Source: Puniceicoccales bacterium (GTDB lineage Bacteria; Verrucomicrobiota; Verrucomicrobiia; Opitutales; LL51). From it: a stretch of 19,627 nt of DNA. Below the pieces are notes generated by a model. That model was not told the DNA's origin. It ran no database searches and was given only the letters and a program-made list of their open reading frames with translations. The stretch spans positions 1 to 19,627 of the forward strand of contig JAITJQ010000040.1 in NCBI GenBank assembly GCA_031278845.1. The letters run 5' to 3'. Both the position numbers and the translations under genes were made by a program. Positions within the stretch are counted from its first letter, which is position 1. The number at the start of each line of letters is the position of its first letter. Below, in pieces: positions 1-7,235 of this stretch.

Positions 1-654
1 TTTCTTCCGGCGAGGTATTCGGCTAGGAATCTGGGAGGGAAAGCCATTTGCAAAAGAAAGCTACAGGAATACTGCAATTTTGCGGTAGACAGGAAGATAC
101 CCGTACTGGGAGTTGTATCCCGTCTGTACGAACAGAAGGGGCTCGACATCTTTGCGAATATTCTACCGGACCTTTTACGAAATTTGGGAATCCAAGTGGT
201 CCTTTTGGGCAATGGGGAAAGCGATTTGGAGTTGCGTTTCATTGGGGTTGCGAAAAAGTACTACGGCCAATGTTTTGTGCATATAGGATTTCAGGAGGCG
301 CTATCGCATTTGATCGAAGCGGGATCGGATTTTTTCATTATGCCGAGTCGATTTGAGCCCTGCGGGTTGAATCAGATGTATTCCATGCGTTACGGCACAC
401 TCCCGATCGCGCGGGCTACGGGTGGTTTAAGGGATACGATTGAAAATTTTTCCGCAGGGATAGGAACGGGATTTTTATTTGAGGATCTGACAGATTCCGC
501 GCTCTACGGCGTGATCCGTCGGGCCTGTGAGCTCTATCGTCGGGCACCGGAGGTGATTACGGCGATGCGCAAGCGGGCGATGGGTCAAAACTTTTCTTGG
601 GGCACCTCTGCCAAACGGTACATCGACGTCTACCGTTGGGCAAAAAAATGTTAA
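1..654 (+). CDS. glgA: Glycogen synthase, C-terminal part (5' end outside window)
   Basis: The reading frame is open from the first base and ends at TAA 652-654, giving 217 residues. It is the C-terminal Rossmann domain of a GT5 glycogen/starch synthase, which transfers glucose from ADP-glucose to the non-reducing end of glycogen. Visible hallmarks are a VVSRLYEQKGLDIF segment (the usual VSRLxxQKGxDL), VVLLGNGE, and the nucleotide-sugar/catalytic block EPCGLNQMYSMRYGTLP followed by ATGGLRDT, whose Glu (residue 119 of the fragment) corresponds to the catalytic acid region. The C-terminal helix FSWGTSAKRYIDVY is typical of the family end. The catalytic N-terminal half with its KxGGL motif lies upstream of the window. 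No frameshift is seen. It converges on the minus-strand gene at 725-1072. Confidence 0.93.
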   Translation, partial: FLPARYSARNLGGKAICKRKLQEYCNFAVDRKIPVLGVVSRLYEQKGLDIFANILPDLLRNLGIQVVLLGNGESDLELRFIGVAKKYYGQCFVHIGFQEALSHLIEAGSDFFIMPSRFEPCGLNQMYSMRYGTLPIARATGGLRDTIENFSAGIGTGFLFEDLTDSALYGVIRRACELYRRAPEVITAMRKRAMGQNFSWGTSAKRYIDVYRWAKKC

Positions 655-724
655 AAACAAGGACAAAACACACCCCTTCCTTTGCTTGAGGAGCCCAAGG
701 GATATTAGTTTAAATCTGAGGAGA

Positions 725-1072
725 TCATTCCTTTCCCTGCGGTGGAATGATTGTCCCCGGTTTGAGGCCGAAGGACTCGCCGTTGAAAACCTTCCTTCCA
801 ATATCGACTAACCGCGGATCATCCGTAAATCCTTCGCATCTTCCCAAACCTGGAATATCGCAGGATATCAGGTCTTCCCAATCAATTTCCTCGATATCTT
901 CCGTACCGAGAAAAACATATCCTTTTTCAAGAATAAGTGGTTTCGGTTCTGCGATCTCTGCCGACATATCCCCAATTCTTACGCTCACTTCTCCCCGTTC
1001 TCCGATCCATACGATCTCCACAGGGAATTCCTTTACATTGATACTATTTATATTTTCAGCTACATCACTCAT
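725..1072 (-). CDS. Hypothetical acidic protein, 115 aa
   Basis: Not recognised. The start is ATG 1070-1072, preceded by a good Shine-Dalgarno (AAAGGA about 6 nt upstream), one of the few clear ones in this window. The product is acidic and soluble-looking, with no signal peptide or membrane segment. It contains an acidic stretch (TEDIEEIDWEDL, middle of the protein) and a Gly/Pro-rich end. The opposite strand also has an open frame here, but without a comparable ribosome site. It lies tail to tail with glgA, 70 bp apart, and upstream of it is a 136-bp AT-rich gap before the next minus-strand gene. Function unknown. Confidence 0.6.
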   Translation of the reverse strand: MSDVAENINSINVKEFPVEIVWIGERGEVSVRIGDMSAEIAEPKPLILEKGYVFLGTEDIEEIDWEDLISCDIPGLGRCEGFTDDPRLVDIGRKVFNGESFGLKPGTIIPPQGKE

Positions 1073-1208
1073 TTATTTCCTTTCTTTTTATAATCCTTTG
1101 AACATCATTGTTTTTTATAATCAAAAATCAACGGTCTAATTTTGTATAATTTCTGCAGAAAGGCCATTAAAATTACACATAAATTCGCGTTCACGCCAAA
1201 AATTTACA

Positions 1209-2054
1209 CTACTTCCACCAGAATCTTCTTTGAATAAATGACAATTGCATTCTTTGGTGAGCATAATCTGATTGCGTCTGACTTACTCTCTCCGAATTGA
1301 CGACACGATCAATTGTACAAGTTGAAGTCTCTGGATTTTTTCCAGGGAAATCAATTTTATCCAATGCAACTGCTACAAATGCTTTATGCATAGCAACTGT
1401 TTTAGCGTATTTTTCTTGATCTCCATCGTAAAATTTCTTGCAAACTTTTTCAAATTTTGCTTTCATCTCTTCCAAGGAAAATGTTTTTGCCGGACCTGAA
1501 TTGCGTATTTCGTATGCAGGAAATTCATCAAATAAGTTTCCACCTATTACTTTTATCGCTGCCTCTCGATTTTCTTCGTTTAGTTTGTTAACCCATGCAG
1601 GATAAATTCCTTGTTCCAAGTTTGCTCTTTGGATAGGATCCAACGGCGTTCTTGCTTGTTTTCTGTCTTCCTTATCCAACTTTCCATACCACGCAGGCAT
1701 TTCACGCCCCCAAAGACTTGATTCTTCCGGATTTTGACGTTGCGTTAGCCAATGATATCGCATTGCTTGACTTTTCCTGCATTCACTTGAACCTATTTGC
1801 TGCACAAGAAAATCTCCCATTATACCATAATCCCCGCCACTTTCGCTCATAATTCGCGATAATTCGTTAACTGCAGTCTCCATTGCTTTTGCTTCAGCTT
1901 TAATTGTTCGAGTTAATTTAAAATCACCATCGCTACCTATTTTTGGTTTTGTAATCTTTGCTGGCAACGTTTCATCGATCTTTGCTTGGTAAAGCTTTAC
2001 CATATTTGCGCATACGGCAATTGCGAATTCTGCCTTGTCTCCTCCTTCGATCAT
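1209..2054 (-). CDS. Hypothetical protein, 281 aa, probably the body of a frameshifted secreted protein
   Basis: Not recognised. The frame opens at ATG 2052-2054 after an in-frame TAA and has no visible ribosome site, so this ATG may not be the true start. It is Lys/Glu-rich and likely helical. It holds an imperfect internal repeat with a 32-residue period: PAWYGKLDKEDRKQA (residues 120-134) and PAWVNKLNEENREAA (152-166). Directly upstream, in another frame, lies a typical signal peptide start (2055-2112), so the gene may once have begun at 2112 and lost its frame. It could therefore be a pseudogene or a phase-variable secreted protein. The C-terminus ends in RRFWWK. Confidence 0.55.
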   Translation of the reverse strand: MIEGGDKAEFAIAVCANMVKLYQAKIDETLPAKITKPKIGSDGDFKLTRTIKAEAKAMETAVNELSRIMSESGGDYGIMGDFLVQQIGSSECRKSQAMRYHWLTQRQNPEESSLWGREMPAWYGKLDKEDRKQARTPLDPIQRANLEQGIYPAWVNKLNEENREAAIKVIGGNLFDEFPAYEIRNSGPAKTFSLEEMKAKFEKVCKKFYDGDQEKYAKTVAMHKAFVAVALDKIDFPGKNPETSTCTIDRVVNSERVSQTQSDYAHQRMQLSFIQRRFWWK

Positions 2055-2112
2055 CTGTTGCGAGTAAGTTTGGAATTACCGCGAAAATGATCACAATAAT
2101 ATTTCCTCTCAT
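2055..2112 (-). other. Out-of-frame signal peptide coding segment upstream of the 281-aa ORF
   Basis: Starting at ATG 2110-2112 the minus strand encodes MRGNIIVIIFAVIPNLLA followed by TDD. That is a short basic n-region, a hydrophobic core and a plausible signal peptidase I site. The frame then runs into an Arg-rich shadow and stops about 41 codons in, while the long 281-residue ORF continues in a neighbouring frame. A candidate promoter is seen upstream (TTGATT at 2153-2158, TTAATA at 2130-2135, 17-bp spacer). A six-codon ORF (MNELNE) ends on this ATG through an ATGA overlap. The simplest reading is a one-step frameshift in a secreted protein gene. Confidence 0.45.
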
Positions 2113-2449
2113 TCGTTCAATTCGTTCATTATTAACGCAAAACCTTTATGGTAATCAAAATTTTCACTTTTCATAGCGCGTTCGAGAAAACTGTAATTTA
2201 CTTGCAATAAAGATGCTTTGTATATTTTGCGCAAAAAAGACGTCTTGTAAATGCTTGCTAATATTATAGGAAATCGTTCGCCTTCTATCCCCCTTTGGCC
2301 ACTTGAAAAAAATGGCCATCGTTACCGTGAAAATATTTGATGGCCCCCAAAAAGATCATCTATTTTTCAATGGTGGTATAATTGTCATATCCACAAAAAT
2401 AAAATAAATAAAAAAGCGTTCTTGCCTAAAACATGTTTCCGTTTATGCT
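2113..2449. other. AT-rich intergenic region with repeated GGCC boxes
   Basis: No gene is seen. The left end holds the candidate promoter of the minus-strand secreted protein, and the right end the pseudopilin promoter (2374-2382). Between them are three GGCC-centred boxes: TGGCCA at 2296-2301, ATGGCCAT at 2312-2319, and GATGGCC at 2339-2345, the last being an exact inverted copy of GGCCATC at 2314-2320 with an 18-nt spacer. Function unknown; this could be an operator region or a decayed element. Confidence 0.35.
2374..2382 (+). promoter_or_regulatory. Extended -10 promoter of the pseudopilin gene
   Basis: TGG followed by a perfect TATAAT (2377-2382) matches the extended -10 motif TGnTATAAT. 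No good -35 is seen at 16-18 bp, as is usual for extended -10 promoters. The predicted transcript would begin near 2389, leaving a leader of about 60 nt before the pseudopilin start. Confidence 0.5.
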
Positions 2450-2455
2450 TTGGGT

Positions 2456-3166
2456 GTGAAAAAGTTGGATTACTTGTATGGAAAACACTCGAAAGATGGC
2501 TTGACACTTCTTGAATTGTTCATCGTCATCCTATTGATCTCTATTATAAGCGCAGTGTTATGCAGAGTAACATTCCCGAGTAAGGAAGATTTACAGAAAA
2601 AGGGCCCCAAAGAAGCATTGGAAATCATCATTAAAATGGCACGGAAAACAGCTAATCGCGACGCTCAAAAAATGCGTGTCCTATTTCTCGATCAAGCTAT
2701 ACCAATCACATTCGATAATAATGCAACCGGTAGTGGGGCCGGTCTCCATATCCAATTGTCCGAAGTAGATCCAAATTGCCGAGATTCTGTTTTGAATTTT
2801 TTACAAGAAACGGTTGTATCGCCCCCTACGGCTTGGCCACCCAAAAATGGGTATAATACTAAAACCCCCCTCTTTGTCGTAACAGACGCGAAGGAAAAGG
2901 TCACATTCGATGAGGATAAAATATGTTACGTCGTTCTCGCAAATCCAATCAAAGGCCAACTGACAAAAGGTTTCCATACAGTCTTCGAAGAAGGTCACGT
3001 CGATTCTAAAGGACAATGGAAAGGAAAAAGAACGTCTCATCGATATTTTGAGGTTTATCCCTCCGGTATGTGCAATTCTGTTAGCTTTAAGGGCGAAGAG
3101 TGCCAAGAATATAATCGTGAACATTCTATTAATCCCGTATCCGGTATAGTCACCGTACATAAATGA
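2456..3166 (+). CDS. Type II secretion / type IV pilin-like pseudopilin
   Basis: The N-terminus is a classic prepilin: a short basic leader (KKLDYLYGKHSKDG), the cleavage Gly, then LTLLELFIVILLISIIS, with Glu at position +5 of the mature protein and a hydrophobic helix of about 20 residues. A prepilin peptidase should cut after that Gly and methylate the new N-terminus. The globular part of roughly 200 residues ends in INPVSGIVTVHK, like the C-terminal strand of GspH/GspG-type pseudopilins. GTG 2456 is taken as the start; TTG 2450 is an in-frame alternative, and neither has a clear ribosome site. It is a stand-alone gene here, without other gsp/pil genes. Assignment to a particular pseudopilin class is not possible from the sequence. 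Confidence 0.75.
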   Translation: MKKLDYLYGKHSKDGLTLLELFIVILLISIISAVLCRVTFPSKEDLQKKGPKEALEIIIKMARKTANRDAQKMRVLFLDQAIPITFDNNATGSGAGLHIQLSEVDPNCRDSVLNFLQETVVSPPTAWPPKNGYNTKTPLFVVTDAKEKVTFDEDKICYVVLANPIKGQLTKGFHTVFEEGHVDSKGQWKGKRTSHRYFEVYPSGMCNSVSFKGEECQEYNREHSINPVSGIVTVHK

Positions 3167-3176
3167 AATCATCCCC

Positions 3177-3536
3177 CTAGTATTCTCCCATCGAATTGAC
3201 GATCCTTAGCTCAGTTCTCTTTGGGGGCTTCATAGTCTGAGAGAGGATAGGCTTAAGCTTCTTAATAATCCTACAAACACTAGCTCCATCAAGACCCAAC
3301 AGTATACCCATAAATCTCCGAGTAACGTAATGCCTGTAGAAGTACATGAGTAGAATCATGACCCTGCTCCTGCCATCCAGCTTGTGAAACCTTTCAGGAC
3401 GTTTGTACTTACTGGTAATCTGTTTGTTGAACTCACGCTTAACCTTTGGAATCGAGGCCTCAAACTTGTGAAGATTGAGTCCAAAGATATCATTGAACAA
3501 CCTTGGACTTCCCTCCCAAAACTCATAGCTGATCAT
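3177..3536 (-). pseudogene. IS5-type transposase remnant, N-terminal DNA-binding part only
   Basis: The start ATG 3534-3536 has a perfect AGGAGG (3544-3549) 7 nt upstream; the frame itself is open to 3590. The 119 residues match the N-terminal helix-turn-helix region of IS5-type transposases (KLDGRSRVMILLMYFYRHYV, then FMGILLGLDGASVCRIIKKL). The DDE catalytic domain is missing: the frame stops at 3177 and 10 bp further is the pseudopilin stop codon. In two-ORF IS427-like elements this could be orfA, but no orfB follows. A second, degenerate copy of the same sequence sits at the end of the window on the other strand. No inverted terminal repeats were identified. Confidence 0.75.
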
Positions 3537-3675
3537 ATTTTTGCCTCCTGATACTCTACTCTGCACAATTTTTACAGAGTTCGAAGCCATTTGCTTCTTT
3601 TACAATAGGTCTAATCTCTGAACTCACACCGTTCCTCTTCGCAACATTTCTATTACTTATTTGGCTATATCCCCA

Positions 3676-4716
3676 TCATTTCACCACATCAATCGCATTC
3701 TCCTCGGAATCGTCGACATTTTTCTGAACCAACAATTGATGACTACTCGCCGGATTGATCATTCGGGCAAGATTGTCCTCCAGGTTCATATCCTCCTTAC
3801 TCGGTAACATCTTCATCACCGATTCGGTTATGCCCTTGAAGAAATCTTGGCTAAAACGACTTATCCCGACGATTAAACGTTTGGCATGTTTTATACCCGG
3901 TAAATTAAAAATCGCTTCGAAGGCATTTTGAATGATTAGATTGATACCATGTCGCTGTAAACGTGCCTTAATTGCTTCAATTACCTCGCTCTGGGAGCGG
4001 ACATCGGTAAAATTCCATGTCGCATTGACCGCAATTTCAGTACTTTCGCCTTCTCGAATCACATTATAGAGCTCGAATTTACCGAGATAAACGAGCATTT
4101 TTTTAGCTACACATTGACCGCTTTCGTGGATTGAAAAAAATCTTAGCGGTACTCCATTGTTGAGTTTATCGGCTGCTACTTTCACGGGATATTTTTTTCG
4201 TTCGCGATCGCTGCGATCATTTTTAGGCGACTTCTGGACAAGCTTCGAATCCTTCCCTTCGGAACTCGCAAAGGCCTCCATAAAACTCAGAATATTGATC
4301 TCACTTTGCTTATTCGCATCACAAACAATGCGATCCACTTCAAGAATGACCTCTTCGATGACCATTTCCGGATTGAAAACGGTCAGCAAATTCGCTTTGA
4401 CCATGATGCGACTAATCTTTAAACAATCGTCCTGCGAAAATTTTCCTTCCGGATTCCTCACTTCAATGCCATTAAAATCGATCAATCCCCGGTAAAGCGC
4501 ACACTTGGACTCCTCAATTTTAAATCTAAACTCGGATTTATGGACCACGTACCATTTCGCCACCGAAGGAAACCATAGGTTAAAGGAAAATACCAAACCA
4601 ATTGCCAATAGGGATACAAAAAATGATAGAATCACCAGAAAATAGATGAAACCAGAAAAAAAATGCCACAAAAAACGTACCGCCCTAAAGGAAAAAAGAA
4701 GTAACTTTAGAAACAT
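3676..4716 (-). CDS. AsmA-like membrane-anchored protein, 346 aa
   Basis: One strong transmembrane segment lies near the N-terminus (about residues 18-48, FIYFLVILSFFVSLLAIGLV), with a basic start. It is followed by a soluble region probably on the periplasmic side. A stretch near residues 110-145 (VIEEVILEVDRIVCDANKQS) has the pattern seen in AsmA/DUF748-like proteins, where an alternating strand is followed by an N-x-I motif. Such proteins act in outer-membrane or lipid homeostasis, but that role is inferred here. It is much shorter than full AsmA family proteins. No ribosome site precedes ATG 4714-4716. It is divergent from the LysR gene with a 159-bp gap, so it is a natural candidate target of that regulator. 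The family call is tentative. Confidence 0.6.
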   Translation of the reverse strand: MFLKLLLFSFRAVRFLWHFFSGFIYFLVILSFFVSLLAIGLVFSFNLWFPSVAKWYVVHKSEFRFKIEESKCALYRGLIDFNGIEVRNPEGKFSQDDCLKISRIMVKANLLTVFNPEMVIEEVILEVDRIVCDANKQSEINILSFMEAFASSEGKDSKLVQKSPKNDRSDRERKKYPVKVAADKLNNGVPLRFFSIHESGQCVAKKMLVYLGKFELYNVIREGESTEIAVNATWNFTDVRSQSEVIEAIKARLQRHGINLIIQNAFEAIFNLPGIKHAKRLIVGISRFSQDFFKGITESVMKMLPSKEDMNLEDNLARMINPASSHQLLVQKNVDDSEENAIDVVK

Positions 4717-4828
4717 ATGAGCTATAATCTAACAATCCTTCCCATTCGTCCAATCTTTATCTTGATCAAAATTTCGTCAATTATTAAACTTTAAAAACTC
4801 AATTAAGTTAAGCGGAAGTAAAAATATA

Positions 4829-4856
4829 TTGATTTTGTATAAAATTACTCTAAAAT
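4829..4856 (+). promoter_or_regulatory. Candidate promoter of the LysR gene
   Basis: TTGATT (4829-4834) and TAAAAT (4851-4856) are separated by 16 bp in a very AT-rich stretch. A start near 4863 would leave a leader of about 13 nt before ATG 4876. Because the region is AT-rich, chance matches are likely. Confidence 0.35.
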
Positions 4857-4875
4857 ACAATAAAAGAGACGACCT

Positions 4876-5790
4876 ATGAATATTAGAACTTTAAAGATTT
4901 TTTCCGATCTCGTTGAGAATGCAAATTTTTCGAAAACGGCCAAACTCAATAATGTTTCCCAGTCTGCAGTTAGCCAAAAGGTTCGGCTTTTGGAGGAGCG
5001 TTTAAATGTCAATTTATTAGAAAAGAAACAAAAATCATTCCAATTGACAGATGAAGGAGCTGTTTTCTACCACCATGCTAAACTCATTCTCTCGGAATAC
5101 GACACTATGTTGAAAGATTTACAAAATTACGATACCCAAACGTTAGGAGGAATCAGTCTCCTGGTCAATTACTGGATTGGGAACTACATTATCCCACATT
5201 ACGTTCGGGAATATTTCAAGACATCCAAAATTTTTACATTGGACATTCATTACGGCGACTATAAAAATATACAAACTGCCAATTTAGATCCCCGGATCAA
5301 CCTAATCGTCCTAGAATCTCCGCTACAGAACGAAGGGTTCGCTTCGGAATTGTTTACGAAGGATGAATTTGTCATGGTTTGCCTTGCCCAATCGGAATTT
5401 GGAAACCGACAAACGTTTTCGATAGAACATTTGGACACGCACCCCCTGATCGGTTTTACAAAAAATCATTCTTTGCGTTTGATTTTCGAGCAAGGCCTTG
5501 AAAAGAAAATAAGCCGGCCGCATTATTTGATGGAGTTTAATCAGATCGAACTCATCAAACAGGCCATTGAAATGCACAATGGAATAGCCATTTTGCCGAA
5601 AAGCAGCGTCCACTTACCCCGTGAAGAGCACCTTTTTCAGGTACTCCCTCTCAAAGATATGCACATCGCTATCCCGCTCTATTTAATTTATCGAAAAACG
5701 CAAAAGCCTAACCGTGCTATGGAACATTTCATCGCAATCCTAAAGGGAAAAACAACCATTTCGATTGCGAAACCCATAAAAAACACTTGA
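4876..5790 (+). CDS. LysR-type transcriptional regulator
   Basis: 304 residues, the normal length of the family. The N-terminal winged helix-turn-helix (about residues 1-60) reads MNIRTLKIFSDLVENANFSK, then NNVSQSAVSQKVRLLEERLN and LTDEGAVFYHHAK, all typical of LysR DNA-binding domains. The effector-binding domain starts near residue 92 (GGISLLVNYWIGNYIIPHY) with two alpha/beta lobes, including EMHNGIAILPKSS, the usual GIA-ILP motif. It is a cytoplasmic tetrameric activator/repressor whose ligand cannot be read from sequence. The start ATG 4876 has a weak purine-rich site (AGAGACGA). It is divergent from the AsmA-like gene. No frameshift or missing part is seen. Confidence 0.92.
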   Translation: MNIRTLKIFSDLVENANFSKTAKLNNVSQSAVSQKVRLLEERLNVNLLEKKQKSFQLTDEGAVFYHHAKLILSEYDTMLKDLQNYDTQTLGGISLLVNYWIGNYIIPHYVREYFKTSKIFTLDIHYGDYKNIQTANLDPRINLIVLESPLQNEGFASELFTKDEFVMVCLAQSEFGNRQTFSIEHLDTHPLIGFTKNHSLRLIFEQGLEKKISRPHYLMEFNQIELIKQAIEMHNGIAILPKSSVHLPREEHLFQVLPLKDMHIAIPLYLIYRKTQKPNRAMEHFIAILKGKTTISIAKPIKNT

Positions 5791-5906
5791 CAAATTTATG
5801 AATAACCTCAAAGCTGAGGGCAGAGGGAGGGAGTAAGCGACGCATTCAAAAGTGGAGCACGATCTTTTAAGATTCCCCACAAATTTGCCAATGTTTTGCT
5901 CCGCCT

Positions 5907-5942
5907 ACCCATGCAAATAACTTTGCCCATGCGAGTAACCTT
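5907..5942. repeat. Short imperfect tandem repeat, 2 x 18 bp
   Basis: Two adjacent 18-bp units, each containing CCCATGC followed by a TAAC core, match at 14 of 18 positions. They lie in the 179-bp gap between the LysR and XRE genes, which converge here. No function is evident. Confidence 0.4.
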
Positions 5943-5969
5943 ACGGTCTTTGTCCACGAACGCAGAAAA

Positions 5970-6482
5970 TTACTTCGCATCCTGCTTACGTTTGGCAAAA
6001 TTTTCCACGCGAGAAAACCAATGGAGTGGAAACTCTTTGAGCAACTGCAGCCACATATGTTCCAATCCTCCCTCGAATTGTTCAGCTTCGTCGAGATAGC
6101 GCGCTACATACCGTTCAATCCTCTGGCGTGGCGCATCGTTCGCATAACTCTCCAATTCCATTTCGTTACCGAAGTTTTGCGCAATATAGTGTTCCACATC
6201 AGCAATTGCCTGTCCTTCCGCACCTTGTTCCAATGGCATTTCCATTGGATTTTGCGTAATTCCATAAACAAGGTAAGCCGGACTTACCCGAAATAACTTC
6301 GCAATTTCTTCGATTGTCTGCCGTGCCGATGGAATTCTTCCATTCCGCCAGGTACTCACCGTAGAAATTGCTGCCCCAGTAACAGCACTGATATCTCGCA
6401 GCGTTAAATCATGGTATCCCATTAATAATCGGAACCTTAATCCAAATCCGCCACTTCCCTCTTGATCACTCCCAATCATCAT
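5970..6482 (-). CDS. XRE-family HTH transcriptional regulator, 170 aa
   Basis: The N-terminal part (about residues 14-75) is a Cro/CI-type helix-turn-helix: a first helix GLRFRLLMGYHDLTLRDISA, then TGAAISTVSTWRNGRIPSA with the recognition helix, and TIEEIAKLFRVSPAYLVYG, the hallmark end of XRE domains. The C-terminal 95 residues are acidic, helical and unrecognised, perhaps for dimerisation or sensing. Two ATGs lie at the start (6480-6482 and 6477-6479), and no Shine-Dalgarno is seen. A palindrome sits 18 nt upstream (6500-6513), suggesting autoregulation. The gene is divergent from the two small genes at 6646-7235, a common arrangement in mobile elements and small switch modules. Confidence 0.85.
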   Translation of the reverse strand: MMIGSDQEGSGGFGLRFRLLMGYHDLTLRDISAVTGAAISTVSTWRNGRIPSARQTIEEIAKLFRVSPAYLVYGITQNPMEMPLEQGAEGQAIADVEHYIAQNFGNEMELESYANDAPRQRIERYVARYLDEAEQFEGGLEHMWLQLLKEFPLHWFSRVENFAKRKQDAK

Positions 6483-6499
6483 AGAATCAAAAAAAATTC

Positions 6500-6513
6500 A
6501 TTCCAAATGGAAT
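6500..6513. promoter_or_regulatory. Palindromic operator candidate
   Basis: ATTCCA and TGGAAT are perfect 6-bp arms around two central bases. The site lies just upstream of the XRE gene, next to a possible -10 for it (AATAAT, with TTGTGT 16 bp further up) and immediately before a TTGACT (6518-6523) that could serve the opposite direction. The position fits an autorepressor site controlling both divergent units. This is inferred from layout only. Confidence 0.4.
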
Positions 6514-6645
6514 TATTTTGACTTTCTCAAAAAACACAACATATCTGGACATAACTTATAGTTCTATTCCTTTCTTATCCTGGATAGCAAAATAGGCAAA
6601 GGTGCGTGAATAGCAATTATAAGTTTTATGCGTTGAAAGATTTTT

Positions 6646-6891
6646 ATGGTCAATATGGATGATGATATGGAAAATGCTACCCGAAAATTAATCGAATACG
6701 TGCTGACAAAACTTGAAACAGAACCGGTTGCGGAGCGTATTAAACTCTACAATATTTTGGCGGACTTTCTTCCGAGCGAAGAAGCGAGTGTCCGATTACG
6801 AAAATACAATGAAGAACTACAACGAATCGACTTTGAATTTCAACGCATAAAATCACTCTTTTTTTTAACCAATAAAAATGAAAAATCATGA
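6646..6891 (+). CDS. Hypothetical small acidic helical protein, 81 aa
   Basis: Not recognised. The protein is acidic and predicted to be helical, with MDDDMENATRKLIEYVLTKL at the start and a charged second helix (YNEELQRIDFEFQRIKSLF). It has no signal peptide or membrane segment. A weak purine-rich site (GAAAGA) lies 5 nt before ATG 6646; a second in-frame ATG is at 6655. Its stop overlaps the next start (ATGA at 6888-6891), so the two are translationally coupled and probably act together. It could be a partner of the DNA-binding protein that follows. Confidence 0.65.
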   Translation: MVNMDDDMENATRKLIEYVLTKLETEPVAERIKLYNILADFLPSEEASVRLRKYNEELQRIDFEFQRIKSLFFLTNKNEKS

Positions 6892-7235
6892 ATAGTCATA
6901 CTCAATTCTTCAGTTTTATGGTCCCGGATAAGGAATGGTTTTCGCCGAAGGAAATGGCGAATATTGTTGGGAAAACCGATCAATACATTCGTGATGCGTT
7001 CGATAATCAAAAAATTTTCGGACACACCTCCAATGGCCGTTCTCCCCGGGGCCATGAAAAACGTAAAACCTACCAGATTCACCGCGATGGTGTCCTCCTC
7101 TACCTACTGGAGACAGCTAATTATTCTTCGGAAGACTTTACGGAGCGTATCGTCGATCTCATCCGTTCGAAACCGGATACGATACTCAAGAAAATAAAGT
7201 CAACGGTGGATAATTTACTTATTAAATGGAATTGA
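6888..7235 (+). CDS. Small winged-HTH / excisionase-like DNA-binding protein, 115 aa
   Basis: The middle region has the pattern of a MerR/excisionase-type winged helix: WFSPKEMANIVGKTDQYIRD (the FSxxEvAxilGxs...Vr pattern), then the wing with FGHTSNGRSP and RKTYQIHRDGVLLYLLETA, matching the common end of such domains where a residue pattern yrI.r.dl..yL follows the wing. It therefore probably binds DNA as a small regulator or directionality factor. It starts on the ATGA overlap with the preceding gene, and its last 14 bp overlap the 3' end of the convergent radC gene. The C-terminal helix is basic. Target unknown. Confidence 0.65.
   Translation: MNSHTQFFSFMVPDKEWFSPKEMANIVGKTDQYIRDAFDNQKIFGHTSNGRSPRGHEKRKTYQIHRDGVLLYLLETANYSSEDFTERIVDLIRSKPDTILKKIKSTVDNLLIKWN

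Noticed and set aside
48..356. 102-aa plus-strand ORF at the left edge
   Set aside because: Out-of-frame shadow of glgA, which is open from base 1 and carries the family motifs.
747..1139. 130-aa plus-strand ORF opposite the 115-aa gene
   Set aside because: No ribosome site, low-complexity Ser/Ile-rich translation; the minus-strand gene has a good Shine-Dalgarno.
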